Source: Larimichthys crocea (lineage: Eukaryota > Chordata > Actinopteri > Sciaenidae). Taken from it: a stretch of 64,000 nt of DNA. The notes beneath the pieces are model-generated. The model was given only the letters and a program-made list of their open reading frames with translations, did no database searches and was not told the DNA's origin. The stretch covers positions 3,616,701 to 3,680,700 of the forward strand of contig NC_040016.1 of assembly GCF_000972845.2 (NCBI RefSeq). Reading direction: 5' to 3'. Positions 34,138 to 45,435 of the stretch are shown here, one piece after another (positions within the stretch are counted from its first letter, which is position 1; every line of letters starts with the position of its first letter). The position numbers and the translations under genes were made by a program.

Positions 34138-37061
34138 CTACCCACATAAAAAATACAGCACAAAAACACACAAACTATCATAGATTATTCCCCGGATTAT
34201 TAACACACCCAACATGTGTACTAACATCAGAAAGAGCCTGACACTAATCTGCTCTCAATCTGAAACCTCTCTGTTGTGATTTTGTGTTTGAAAGCATGTG
34301 TTAGTGCGTGTTATCCAGTGACCGTGCTGCATATGTGGAGCAGTAGGTCATCTACTTATGAAGATTATCCATAAAGGAGTTTTATCAGATTGACAAATCT
34401 TACCTAATGTGACTTTTTGTTTACAAACAGTGTTTACACTGAGATCTCTCTCTCTGAGTATTAACTTTTACACTGCATTAGGAAAGGGTTGTTTGAAAGG
34501 TTGAGGCGTGAGAGTGCTTGCCTGTGTTTGTATGCATGGTAATAGAGTTTAATTACATAATCCAGTTATTTTCCCATGGCTGCTGTCCGATCGATGCACA
34601 GAGAAGTGGACTGCTCGTGGCTTGGGCTCAGCAGCAGTGCACAGGGTGTGTGTTCTGCAGTAAATATGTGTGGTACTTTTTCACTCATACCCAAAGCAAA
34701 CATTACAATCTGCAGCAGAACTGGCTAGAGTCTTTTATCGTCCCAGACTAGAAATACCCCCGTCTGTGTGTGTATGTGTGTGCGGTCTGAATGGAGTACA
34801 GAAGGTCCAGAGCTAAGACTTTTCAGCGCGTCTTTTTAATACGGTTGGCAGCAAACAGCAGCAAGTGCTTTGTGAATATCAGTGAGCCAAGACGCTGCAG
34901 CAGTACCTCTCCACACATCTCACTTGATTAAAGTGAGAAAATGGCACAAGCTCTGGGTAAAATTAGGTCATTTAGATTTTACAGATGGCCCTTGTTGCCA
35001 AGCATATTTTCCCAATTAAGGTTGATTAGGGAGGGAAATTCCCAGACAGCATGAATTATTAAAAATGTTAAATGGAATCTGATCATGTGACATCGTACGG
35101 TGATGACACCCAACATCCCCAGATGGGCCCTGGAAAAATGAGGGGCTGAGGCTTCTGATTGGCTCAAAGTGAAAAGCGAGTTTCCTCTTATTGTCTAAAG
35201 TCGTCACAAACTGCAGAAAGAGGGGGAGGGGCGCATCGTCAACACTGACTGATGGTATAGGAGTTCTTAAATTCTGAATTCACACTGGTGATTGCCTTGG
35301 ATATACATTTACATAAGCTCCAAATAAAGTAACCAGGTGAGTTTTCATTTCACATGCTCCACATTGAGAAAGTTTGAAGACAGGTTTTTATATCTAGCAC
35401 TCAATGACAGGCAAACTTTGAGAAAAAAAAAAAAAAAAAAGTCCACCACTTGGCACTGCGATTTGTTTTCTCCTGCAGCAAAAGTTTTATCAGAAAACAC
35501 TACCCCTGCAGTTACTGAGTGGGAGAAGGCGAGCTACCCGCAGCACCCACCACGACTCAAAAAATCACCGGGAAACCAGTAAACAATACTTAACACAAGT
35601 GAGAGACAAACACCGATATTCTGAAAACCCAAAGCGAAAACCAGCACATTCAAACCCAATTGAAGACCCTGACGACCCCTACGATTCAACTGCACTGGTG
35701 TTTTCACTTATTGTGCCTGACTGGACCTCTTCTCAGGACTGTGTGGGAGTTTGTATGTTTGTCTGTATTGTTGCTGCTTACATTCTTATCATTCTCATTT
35801 GTACGTAGGCCATTTTGACAGGAGACATTTTGACCCGTCGCAGCAGGAGAACGTTAACGATGACAGTGTGGGAGCATGAACATCAGGGCTGTCGTTAATT
35901 TTAGCACCGACACCTGTGCTTATTGAGTTTGGTGACATCACACAATCACCAGCATAGCTCCGCCCATCTCTGACCTAAATATGTCTAATTAGCCAACGAG
36001 TGAAAACACCTGTGTGCTCCAGTTGAGCTCTTTCAAAGTTCAAAAATTCAAACTATCTGATAGTGAGGCGGCATTTTATTCCATACAAGGACTACAGTGG
36101 GTGACTGGTTAACAAACCTTCAGAGAGTAGAAAGGGTTTGTTTAGAATAAAAACCTCCTCTATTGTAAACAAAATAAATCAGGGTCAAGACATTGGTGGC
36201 CTCTGGGACGGTAAACCATGTTTTCCATTAGCCCAGATGCTCCCCATTGCAAACAGTAAATGTACATGTTCAGTTGAAGGTTTTCTCCTTCACTTCACAT
36301 AGATTGAATTTTTTTTTTTAAGCCTAGCGTCACTTCTGAACAGGCCCAGCCAATATCGCTGCCGGCGTTCACAGGTTATAAATATGTGAAATTGTCCTTG
36401 GAAGAGTTGCTGCTCTTTTTGTCTTGTCTCTGCAGGAAGTTAGTGTGTCCCAGGCTGGCTCGGAGCATCCCTTCAGCAGTCTGCTTTGCCATGCTGGGAG
36501 CCTGTCAGAGTAGCTCAGTGTCAAACAGGCCCAGCCCCACTGAGTCAAGCTGACCATGAACAAGCCAGACCAGCCACACCGGCCTGATGTTTAGTGCCTT
36601 ATGTTCACATTCTTGTTAGGTGCTAGAGAAGTGTTGCCAGTCTAGCCTGTTTGAAGAGTCAACAGACACTGTACAGCCCTGACAACACGCAGGCCAACTC
36701 AAACTTTGCATATTATCTGCTTGTTTATTAGACAACTCTTTGATTAAATGCAAATTGAGGGTAAACTGACCTCATTTTGTTGTATATAATATCTAATGGT
36801 ACTGCCTGATCTTCCTACATGAAGTCAATATTTACCCTAATTAGGTAAAATATACTTAAAATTAAGTAATTAGATGAGTCAGACCTGTAATGATTATTCC
36901 AGGTGTTGAATATTGTTCTCCATAAAAAGGTCTGTTATCTAACTGACATGTTATTATGAATGTTTTCTTAACATTTGATTCATATCATTGGGTTGGAAAG
37001 GAAACTGAATGACAGGGTGAAGCTTGGTAAACAATAAGTGTGAACCTGTATTGTTTCCATC
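34138..37061. other. Noncoding stretch of magi1 intron
   Basis: No N-lobe of the neighbouring kinase can be read upstream of 34138 and no other exon is visible. It contains an 18-base A run at 35423-35440 and, at 36831-36849, the near-palindrome TTTACC-CTAATTA-GGTAAA within an AT-rich patch. Confidence 0.6.
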
Positions 37062-37206
37062 CACCTGGACCAGGCAGGTGGTATTTTATCTAGCATAGTA
37101 GGGGGGAAAAAAAGTGCACGCCAAACGCCATTCAAAAATGTGTCCATTTAACGTGGCCTTGCTCGTGGACAGGTGCACGCACTTCGGTAAAGTAATATTT
37201 CACCTG
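37062..37206. promoter_or_regulatory. Cluster of four CACCTG/CAGGTG E-boxes downstream of magi1 exon 1
   Basis: CACCTG occurs at 37062-37067 and 37201-37206, and CAGGTG at 37075-37080 and 37170-37175. The first two face each other seven bases apart. CACCTG is the core bound by ZEB and Snail/Slug repressors, which prefer paired E-boxes; these factors repress epithelial junction genes, and MAGI proteins act at junctions. The link to magi1 control is inferred from location, about 0.2-0.35 kb into intron 1, and motif density only. Confidence 0.35.
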
Positions 37207-37397
37207 GCAGAACTTTATTTTATCAATATGAGGATAAGTCGCAGAACTTTTCTAAGTTAACTTAAAGTTTCGCTTCTGGTCAACTTTTAACATGAATTGT
37301 ACATTGAGGAAAGCTTCTTTCTTTTTCGACTAAAGGCTCTAACTCCTGTCAGGAAAAATGCCTGAAGTTTGAATGGACTTTGGCGTGTGGTGCTTAC

Positions 37398-37695
37398 CTT
37401 GCCTGACAGTTTTCAACCTGACGGGACCTTTGCAGTTCTTTATCACGGTGTGTATGTCGTACAAGGGTAATCCCGAAATGGAGAGGTTCTCCACTTCCAG
37501 CAGTAGTTCCCCTTCATTTAATTTTCCACTTTGGTAAACCACGACATCCTCTTCAACTCGCCCGATGTAGGCGAACTCCCCGTTCTCCGCGCCGCCGCGC
37601 AGTTGCACATTCAAGTCACCACGGGCATCTTTAGAGACGGAGGTCTCATTCACCCTGGAGGTCCAGTGGTTTTTCTTTAGCACGGGTTTGGACAT
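37398..37695 (-). CDS. magi1: MAGI1 membrane-associated guanylate kinase scaffold, first coding exon
   Basis: MAGI proteins are inverted MAGUK scaffolds with several PDZ domains, a guanylate-kinase-like domain and WW domains; MAGI1 acts at epithelial tight and adherens junctions. This exon encodes residues 1-99 plus the first base of codon 100. It opens MSKPVLKKNHWTSRV, matching the MAGI N-terminus, and continues into the N-terminal PDZ domain: RGGAENGEF at about residues 33-41, the GELLLEV strand at 62-68, SGLPLYD at 74-80, and RLKTVRQ at 93-99. KKNHWTSRV and SGLPxYD favour MAGI1 over MAGI2 or MAGI3. The start is supported by an in-frame TAA four codons upstream (37707-37705) and A at -3. 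The exon ends CAAG/GTAAGC, with the intron beginning at 37397 in phase 1; reading on into HHTPK is intronic. Whether this is the a or b fish paralogue cannot be decided. No defects seen. Confidence 0.9.
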
Positions 37696-38340
37696 TATGA
37701 ACAGTTATGAGCCGACACAGAAACAGTCGAGCTCTGCCGCTGGGATGAAAAACAGTCACAGCAGCAAAAAAAACAAAACAAAAAAAACTCGTCTTATAAA
37801 GTAGACTCGTATCCGAAAGAAGCGCAGCAAACTTTCTTTCTCTTCCACAGAAACATGAGTGCCTCTGACAGTGTGGTCCCGCCGCTCTGCCGGGGTGACA
37901 AATCAAGCCATTCCTCTCGGCTATAAAATCACTCCTTATATTGTTTTTTTTATCATTTCTCTTAACATCCCCTGCAGTTTAATGCTCCTTCATCGATGTC
38001 ATCTTACATCTGCCGCGGTCCCACTTCAAGTGTCTCGTGTCCACTTATTAAATCCTCTCACTTGCTCTTTTAAACTCACTTTAAATGCTGTTTCTTTCCT
38101 TCCTCCAGTGAACAACGACCCCACTCGTTTCTCTCCGTGTCTGGCGGCTGACTTTACCGATGGTTGTCACCGTGCTCGACCAGTTTAACCAGGTACGGCG
38201 CTCTCGTGGACTTGGCTGAGCCACATTCCCAGTCTGGGCTCTGCTGTGTGGCGCTGGGAATGTGTTGCTACTCGTGCTGCGTTCACGTGCTGCCGGACAC
38301 GATAGGTTCACGTGAACGACAATGTGGAAACAATACGGAG
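37696..38340 (-). promoter_or_regulatory. magi1: magi1 5' UTR and CpG-rich promoter region
   Basis: The region upstream of the magi1 start is CpG-richer than either flank (a modest CpG-island signature spanning exon 1 to about 38320). A TATA-like TTTATAAG lies on the minus strand at about 37800-37793, roughly 100 bases before the ATG, followed by a T-rich stretch; it could position a start site but CpG promoters often lack TATA. Two canonical E-boxes sit near its far end. The transcription start cannot be fixed from sequence alone. Open frames on both strands here appear to be chance frames in GC-richer DNA. Confidence 0.55.
38284..38317. promoter_or_regulatory. Paired CACGTG E-boxes upstream of magi1
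   Basis: GTTCACGTG occurs twice in the same direction, with CACGTG cores at 38284-38289 and 38309-38314, 25 bases apart. The second lies inside a perfect 12-base palindrome GTTCACGTGAAC (38306-38317). CACGTG is bound by USF, MYC/MAX and MiT/TFE factors. The site lies about 0.6 kb upstream of the magi1 start codon; the regulatory role is inferred. Confidence 0.45.
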
Positions 38341-40110
38341 TTATTATTATTAGTAGGATATAATAAATCCTGACGTTTCTAAATTTAGAGAAATATATCG
38401 CATGATATTATATGATGTGAGATATCATTGTTTGTCTGTCTAAACTAAATGACGCGAAGGGTCTTTTATTCTAACGAGATACATTTTAATTTAAACGTCA
38501 TCAATTTTAATGTCATTATTTGTAACTCATTTTAACTTTCTAAATTATTTATTACCTTTCTGAATGACAGCTGATACTAGCACTAATTTAACCATGTTTC
38601 TCAGCAGATCCATACTGCAAATGAAAAAAATAATTACAGCCTATAAACAATGCCTACTTAAAAATACATACATATCCTTTTTTTAAAATTATCCAAAAAA
38701 ACAGACAACATTAAGTAACCGATATATCAAGTGAAATACAAATTATAATCACTACATGTGCTGTAATGAGTTTGAATGTTGGAGTCTACACAGAGCACGT
38801 GAAGGCAGCAATATTACAATCAGCGCATGCGTGCTGCTCAGAGCTCGGCTGTACCTTTAGCAGAGAAGGGCTCTTTACTTCTCTGACTTAGAGACTTGTG
38901 TCATTTTCAGCCAGTTCAAATGTTGATTCAGCTTTTCTACTGAGAGTTTTGTCAGGGAAATGTCATTATTTGAGCTGATACTCAAAGAAAATGAGTTGAC
39001 TTGATATGATAATTCTGGCTGAAATGTTAATTTGATAGTGATCTGGTGTGTCACGGCTTATACATGTGATCCTGCCTGTCAGTATTCCTGCATTTCAGGT
39101 TAGACAGGTGGTACACCATGCTTTTATGTGTGGGTGAAACCTCCCCTCTCTTTTCAGACACTCCTACAATCTGTGTTTGCCCCTGACACAGAAATACAAA
39201 GATATATGTTGAGCAATAGAATTTCAGATCTACACAGAAGACTTGAAAAATAGAAAATGCCATAATTGTAAAGCATGTTTATAATCCAAGAAATTACTCA
39301 ATCAAAATGCTAAAGACAATGACATAAATGGACAATCAGCTAGATAGATAGTAGGCTTTGGCAGGATGGATGAATACACTTTTTGATGGGATCAGATGGG
39401 CCAGGCTTCTCACCTAGGGAACAGCAGATGAGCTTTTCCCAACCTAAAAATAACAGTGAAAGTACTCTAGGTCTCATGGGAGTAAAAACCATTGGCCTGG
39501 ATGGGACAGGAAATAGTAAGTGCACTTTTAAGCTGAGAAGGTACAACTTTCCCTATTTTCATCCTTTATCAGCTGCTCATAAATCAAATGTAAGTTTAAT
39601 ATGAGTTCATTGCAGTTTCCTCTGAGGGAAATTCTCTTTGCAGGCAATTGATGAACAATAAACACGAAGATAGAAAAGTGCTTAAAAGAGCGCAAGACAC
39701 GAATCTGATAAATAATGGACATCTTCATCTACAGAGCACCATTAAACTAAACAGCTCTAACACTGCACTTCTAACTATCCTATAAAAAATGCATTAACCA
39801 GAGGTAAGCTATTAAATAGTACAAGAAACAAAAGAGCTCCTTACCCTGTGGGAGTTATCTTCCAGTAGTGTGAACTCTCTGAAAAACAACTTAGTGAAGG
39901 AAGAGTGGGTGATGGATATACTGTAAATGCCACGTGCAACTCATATTTCGATGAGGCAGTACAAATCAGAAGCAGTAGTTTTCCTAAAGAGCAAAGTTAT
40001 TTGTTGTTGTCGTTTTTAACCACGCTTTTCACATCTTGTCGTTGTCTTTAAGGTTCACCATAAAGTTTAGCACAGAAATCAATGTCCCGCACAAGACAAA
40101 TTATAATAAA
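38341..40110. other. Noncoding upstream flank of magi1
   Basis: Mostly AT-rich with no exon. At 38796-38831 there is a third CACGTG and a GCGCATGCG (38823-38831), close to the NRF1 consensus, in a small GC-richer island (about 38790-38880). A short TAGA tract lies at about 39340-39352. Open frames are short and unrecognised. Confidence 0.55.
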
Positions 40111-40187
40111 TTTGGTGATCTATCTATTTGTCCAATATGCTGTTTTTATGACCAAGACCTGCAAAACAAACCTGTAGCCTCATGGCT
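40111..40187 (+). mobile_element. Short diverged piece of percomorph interspersed repeat (possible)
   Basis: TTTGGTGATC, TTTGTCCAATA, TTTATGACCAA and ACCTGCAAAAC occur in the order I recall from the middle of the percomorph repeat whose 3' part is at 14698-14885. It is diverged and lacks the usual 3' end, so the call is tentative. Confidence 0.4.
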
Positions 40188-40416
40188 GATCATTGGCTGG
40201 TAGGGTAGGGGGTTTTAGACTTGAGGACTGGGTTTGATTTGTGTGTGTTTAAATGTGATTTGTGTCAATCACTTCAATCGTGACTTCCAGTGGGGGAAGG
40301 GGGGTTTTACAGCTCCTCTGCCAGCTTCTTGTCATACAGTGTCGCCCAAATCAAATCAACAGAAGCAGGCACACTGCCACAGGCCCAAAACTTCCTATTC
40401 CTTTCCCACCCATCTA

Positions 40417-40420
<4 letters not shown>

Positions 40421-40453
<33 letters not shown>
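40421..40453. repeat. (TG)n microsatellite
   Basis: A perfect TG run of 33 bases. It generates Cys-Val or Thr-His runs in three overlapping open frames, which are artefacts. Confidence 0.92.
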
Positions 40454-40454
<1 letters not shown>

Positions 40455-41899
40455 AGTATTTTCATGCTAGCATTTGCTGCCTCTCTGTATCTCACTGTCA
40501 CCTTCTCTCTGTCTGTCTTCTACTCTCTCACACACTTTAAACATGTAAATCTCTGCATGTGTATTCAAACATTAAATATACACCCAGACTCAGCTGCATG
40601 TTGTGTTTTATCCACATGAATCAAATCAAACTGCATGCAGTACGTACTCAATCATGGCATGGTCCACAGCATGTAGTGGATGTTGACATTACAGTCAAAA
40701 TGCAGCTTTTTACAACCGTGCATTGAAGTTTATCTTCTCCATTGTCACACATGCAATACTATATGGCTTCTACAAATTGAGTTCTGAGTTCAATATGTAG
40801 AACTTGTAATAAATGTCAGCGCTGACAAGTTATATAGAAAGGTCAGGACCTTGTGGTGCATTAAAACGGCGCTTTCAGATTATCACTTTTTCTGCCATTG
40901 TGCCGCTGTGTTATGACAGCATATGTAATGAGGAAGACCTGGATAAGAATGGTTTGTTTATCATAAACTATTATTAGCCACCATTTCCATTCACTGCTTG
41001 ATGCGCCTGGTGGCACGGCTGACAAGTAATGACAGAGTGAACTTAATGGCCAACAGTGATAATGTAGCCTTCAAATCTGACAGCTGCGCGCGGGTGACTT
41101 TGGTGCTACACTCTGGCAGTCCTCCTCCATTAGTAGCTTTCATGAAGTACACAGTGACTGACCCATCCATCACTTCTGATTTCAAGTTATGTAAAGGGAT
41201 GTAAACATTATAGACAGGGTATCTGTCCCAGTATTCACATCTTCAGTATTTAAGTTGTTGAGAGCCTGCTTGTGTGATGTATTTTTACTATTAGTCCACA
41301 AATTGGCTGTGAAGATTGCAAACATGAGGAAGACTTTCAAAACACACAGGGACATGCTTGCTTAATGAGGAAATCATGACACTCACACAAACACATGACT
41401 GTTTTGCTCGGAGACTCAGATGATTATATATTTGATTTTTCCATAATTTATGATAAAGTACATAAAACACATCAGAAAAATACATAATGAAGGAGCTACA
41501 TGATTATTATATAATGTATTTACATGGATTCATCAAGCAGAATTATAAGTGTACATCAAATAAAAGACTAATGTATGCAGCTACATAATATCTATGGCAG
41601 ACGGGATTCTGTGTGATAAAATGTTAATTAAAGGAGTGTTTCTTTTGGCGAGTTATTAATAATATATAAGAAGAAAGCTCAAACCTGTCTTATAAGCTAA
41701 TGATGTTGACAATGTCGAACATGTTATTTGGGATGTTTCTTATAAATGCATATAAAATATATAGCAGCATATAAAAATGGTGAATGAGCAGACAAAGGAT
41801 CAACTTTGAATTTTAAGAAAAAAAATCATCTTTCCAGATCCAACCATCCTATCAAAGCTGCATTGAAATGTGATTTTGAGGAATTGCTTGTCTAACTGG

Positions 41900-42272
41900 T
41901 TAGAGGTTTTTGCTATGCTAGTGCTGTGGCTCTATGGATGGCAGTCTCACCCACTTCGGAGACTGAACACTGAAATATCTCAGCAACTATTGGATGGATT
42001 GGCACAACATTTGGTACAGAAGTTCATGGTACCCAGCTGATCAAACAAAATGAATACCCACAAAACCCCATCAGCCCTAGCTGCTTAGTGTTAAGTGCCA
42101 ATTAGCTAATTTTACCATGCTAGTTCCCTAAAATAAGAAAGTGAAAATTGTAAACACCTGCTATACCAGCTAACATCAGCATTTTAACAGTGTCATTGTG
42201 AGCATTTCTGCTTGCTGACAATAGCATTTATATCAAAGCCCCCCCAGTGCCTAAACACAGCCAACTCCTTGG
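41900..42272 (+). mobile_element. Longest copy of percomorph interspersed repeat
   Basis: The copy shows the landmarks I associate with this family: GCTAGTGCTGTGGCTCTATGG, then CTGAAATATCTCAGCAACTA, TTGGATGGATTGGCAC, TTTGGTACAGA, CCCATCAGCCCTAGCTG, a GCTAATTTTACCATGCTAG segment, and CTGACAATAGCATTTA (42215-42230). It is non-coding and diverged from the usual words by scattered substitutions, so it is an old insertion. No terminal repeats or target duplication could be seen. Confidence 0.7.
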
Positions 42273-45200
42273 TTTTACAATACTGTCCATTCATGCTCAA
42301 TCCAACATGAATTTAAGAACTTATTTGAGAACACGAGAAGTTATTTGTGTTTGCTGATTGTCAGTCAATGAATGAGCAGTTAGGTGGCTAAATAACTGCA
42401 GCACTTCACGAATGAAAGAGGAAAGAAAACACGGTGGTGAGAGAGAGGGAGACGGAGAGAGATGGATATGGAAAAATAAAAAGAAAGAAAGAATGAGGAA
42501 GTGAGAGTAGTGAAATAACACTTGAAATGTGGCTGTCATAAATGTAGCAACAAAGAGGACTGTATAATGTGATGTTGCCTGACACCTGACCTTTTAACAC
42601 ATCCTTCCTGGAAAGAACCTCATTCCTTATCATACAAGTAATACCTCAACGCTTCCTTCTCTTTGGAAATTTCCAAAGCTTTCCCTCTGACATTTTACAT
42701 CTCAATCTTTAATGTTTTTGCTATCCTTGCAGTCTTTCTGTATGTCAAATAGCTTGCAGTTAACTTTCTATAAATATTTAACTGAACTTCATATTTCTAT
42801 TTCTAATGGCTTAATGTAGTTATGCAAAACCAAAAGTCTGTGCTTTTTTTTAGGGCATGTCTAGCCCAGCACATGCTTTGATGAATAGTCAGACTATTGC
42901 AAGCCATCGTTGCACCATCTTCTACATCCAGATAGACAAAACGTGTGTTTTGATGGATGGAACTTTAACAGTGCTGTGTATAATCCTATGCAACCTGCAG
43001 GCCACACATAACCTCGTATTATCTGTGGCGTGACATTGCACTGATGCACCGTTTTGCACATCTGAAAGGCAGCATGTGCATCACTCATAAGTCATTAAAA
43101 CCACATAAACTTTCTATATCTGTGGCCTTTTGGTGCATCATAGGATAACTCCTTGAGTGGCCCCACGCATTGTATAACAAAGGCATTTTGCCCAAGTCAC
43201 GTTCGCTGACCCATGACTTATCATCTGCTCATCACTTAACACACGCTCTGTAAATGAGGATGAGAATGGTCATTACTGTGCTTCAGATATCACTTTAATC
43301 TACTTTACCTCTGTGTGCTTAATGCCTCATTCATCGTAATATCCACAAAGCGTAAGAAGCAAAGACGGAGAGAGCAGGAAAAGAGTGAAATCCTTCTTTT
43401 AACTAAAGCAGTGCTGCAAAGCTCAGTGTAGCCCTGGAAGATTAAGGATAAATGGCTCAGCACAAAAAGGCCATTAGATTATGTGACAGGGCTGTGGAGA
43501 GATGTCACATCACAGCCAATGACAAGACAGGGCTTCATAACAGACTAATGAGGCACCTGGTATAATTAGGATTCTATTTTACTGTAACTGCTCTACAGTA
43601 CTAAAGTGTTCAGTTTTTAAATCTGAACCATGAGTGAGCAACAGAGGACTGAGCTCTTTAACTAAGAGCCAAGACAGGAATGGGACATTGAGTGAATTAC
43701 ACACATTATTCAGCATATTTAACTGCCTAAATTCACGTCAGCACATTCTTAAACCTGGCCGTGATCCCAAGCAATAAAACATCAGCTCGATCTGGATGCT
43801 ACAAATGTTTGGCTTTCCTGTAATATAGCACAGAACAACTTGCCCTGCTCTTTGGCTTTTCTCATTAGTTGAAAAATTCTTTATATCTTTATAGATTCCA
43901 GGACATAGATGGGCTTTACATGAGACCTGTGTCCACCATTAGACAACATGGAAGCACTGTATGTTTGCTCTGTTGCTACAACAAACACACCTCTGCTTAA
44001 TCACTTAGGTCTACACACAAATGAGACACACAAATGAGACTGAATTGACAAAAGAGCATTTTCTGTGTCTCTGGATACAAGAAACCTCACTCACTGTCAT
44101 CGTGAAACTCTCAACACATCTCACAGCACCACTGCCGGCTCTGATGATGCCTTTAGACATGTGACATATGGGTCATCATGTCAGGAACACAGTGAATTGC
44201 CCTCCGAAGCTCCTCCCATGAGCGAGAACCCAGAGGGGATCATCTCCTTTTTTGGACTGGCAGCTGAGCAGAGTTAAGTATCCTTTTTTTATCTGCATTT
44301 TCAGGCCCTTAGGGAGGGATTTACTGTATTTAGATGAAGACTGTTAGACATTTGTCTATTTACATAACAACTAGGAAGTTTTACTTTTTGCCCTGGTTTT
44401 TCCTGTTTCTACAAAAAGCATGCAGTTATCTTCCAGATGCCACATAGGCCTAGAACTTATTTTACTCTCTGCTTACACTGAAATATAATCACACATGGAC
44501 ATACATTTTTGATGAACCTTGACGTTACATGTAGTTGTATTTAGGCATACCAGTATAGAATTCCAATCACATTTTGCATGTGCAATTAGCCTTTCAACTA
44601 TCATTCAATGGTTAAATAAATATGAAGCTTTCTAAAGGATCAAAATGTCCCTTCACAGCAAGCACTGTGTCATAGCTGATAGGTAATGAATATAGAGGAC
44701 CACTAAAATGTCAACAGTAATTACCGTGTGTAATATGAAAGAGGTCATCCGTACTGACGAACTCTCAGAGAACCATCACCCAACGTAAAAAGTGATGATA
44801 TGTTAGTGTTGTGTTCAAAGCTTATTGCTGCTGTCACTGATGCTGATTGTTCGGTTCCCGCCATGTCAAGGACAAAGTGTGCACAAAGAGAAGGATGGCT
44901 GGTAGTTGGTTGCATGAGGGCTTACAGCCGGTTAGCAACAGCAGTTAGCTCCGACCACGAGTGGTCAGCTCAGTTGGCATCAGTAGACGTTCATGTTCAA
45001 ATTCTTTTGTTGTTGATCATTGGTCCAAAACTAAACAAAGCTGAAGGTAGCAGGCATTCAGTTCTCAAGGCCAAAGCCTTGAAAAAGTTTACTCCGGTGT
45101 TGGATTTCTCACTCTCACAGTTTTTCAGCTCCAAAATCTTTCATGGATGCTGCTGCCCAGAAGCCTTATCACACCAGGTTAATTAATAAGCCCTGCCAAC

Positions 45201-45360
45201 TATCAACTAGATAAAGAGAAAGAATCAACTCCTAATGTGCCTACACTAAGCGCAAGGGACCGGGTTTAAAGCAAAATATAGCTCAGATTTTGAAAACTGT
45301 CCATTCCTGGTGTATTAAATACGTATATTCAAACATTTTACATCATAATTAAAGGTGCCA
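42273..45360. other. Intergenic noncoding stretch
   Basis: A purine-rich block lies at about 42410-42510. No exon or RNA gene is recognised. The 128-codon frame at 44800-45186 (plus) is of unremarkable composition and resembles no family I know. Confidence 0.6.
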
Positions 45361-45435
45361 TAAGATTCTGCTGCTTTTATGTATTCATTTGATGTTTTAG
45401 TCACTTTTTATTGCTAATTGGTGGGCAGGTTGTAA
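45361..45435 (+). repeat. Dispersed repeat fragment, copy B
   Basis: Aligns with 32483-32554 from TAAGATTCTG to GGTTGTAA, with several mismatches and small gaps. It is preceded by AAAGGTGCCA, like the opening of a common fish repeat. Same orientation as copy A. Confidence 0.5.

Larger units (their letters stand above)
1..37397 (-). other. magi1: magi1 first intron (partial, extends beyond window start)
   Basis: The first coding exon of magi1 ends at base 37398 on the minus strand with the donor GTAAGC beginning at 37397. No segment at lower coordinates resembles the next MAGI exon (rest of the first PDZ linker and guanylate-kinase-like region), so everything to base 1 is inferred to be intron 1. 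Very long first introns are usual for MAGI genes. The intron contains a HIPK-like pseudogene in the same orientation, microsatellites, repeat fragments and candidate regulatory patches, listed separately. An unrecognised alternative first exon or a nested noncoding gene cannot be excluded by eye. Confidence 0.8.

Noticed and set aside
37339..37397. C-terminal extension of the magi1 exon frame past GTAAGC
   Set aside because: The reading frame continues by chance into the intron; the MAGI exon boundary and donor consensus place the exon end at 37398.
37921..37928. TATAAA-like word on the plus strand near the magi1 promoter, suggesting a divergent gene
   Set aside because: No plus-strand exon downstream can be supported and such words are common; a CpG-rich promoter need not use TATA.
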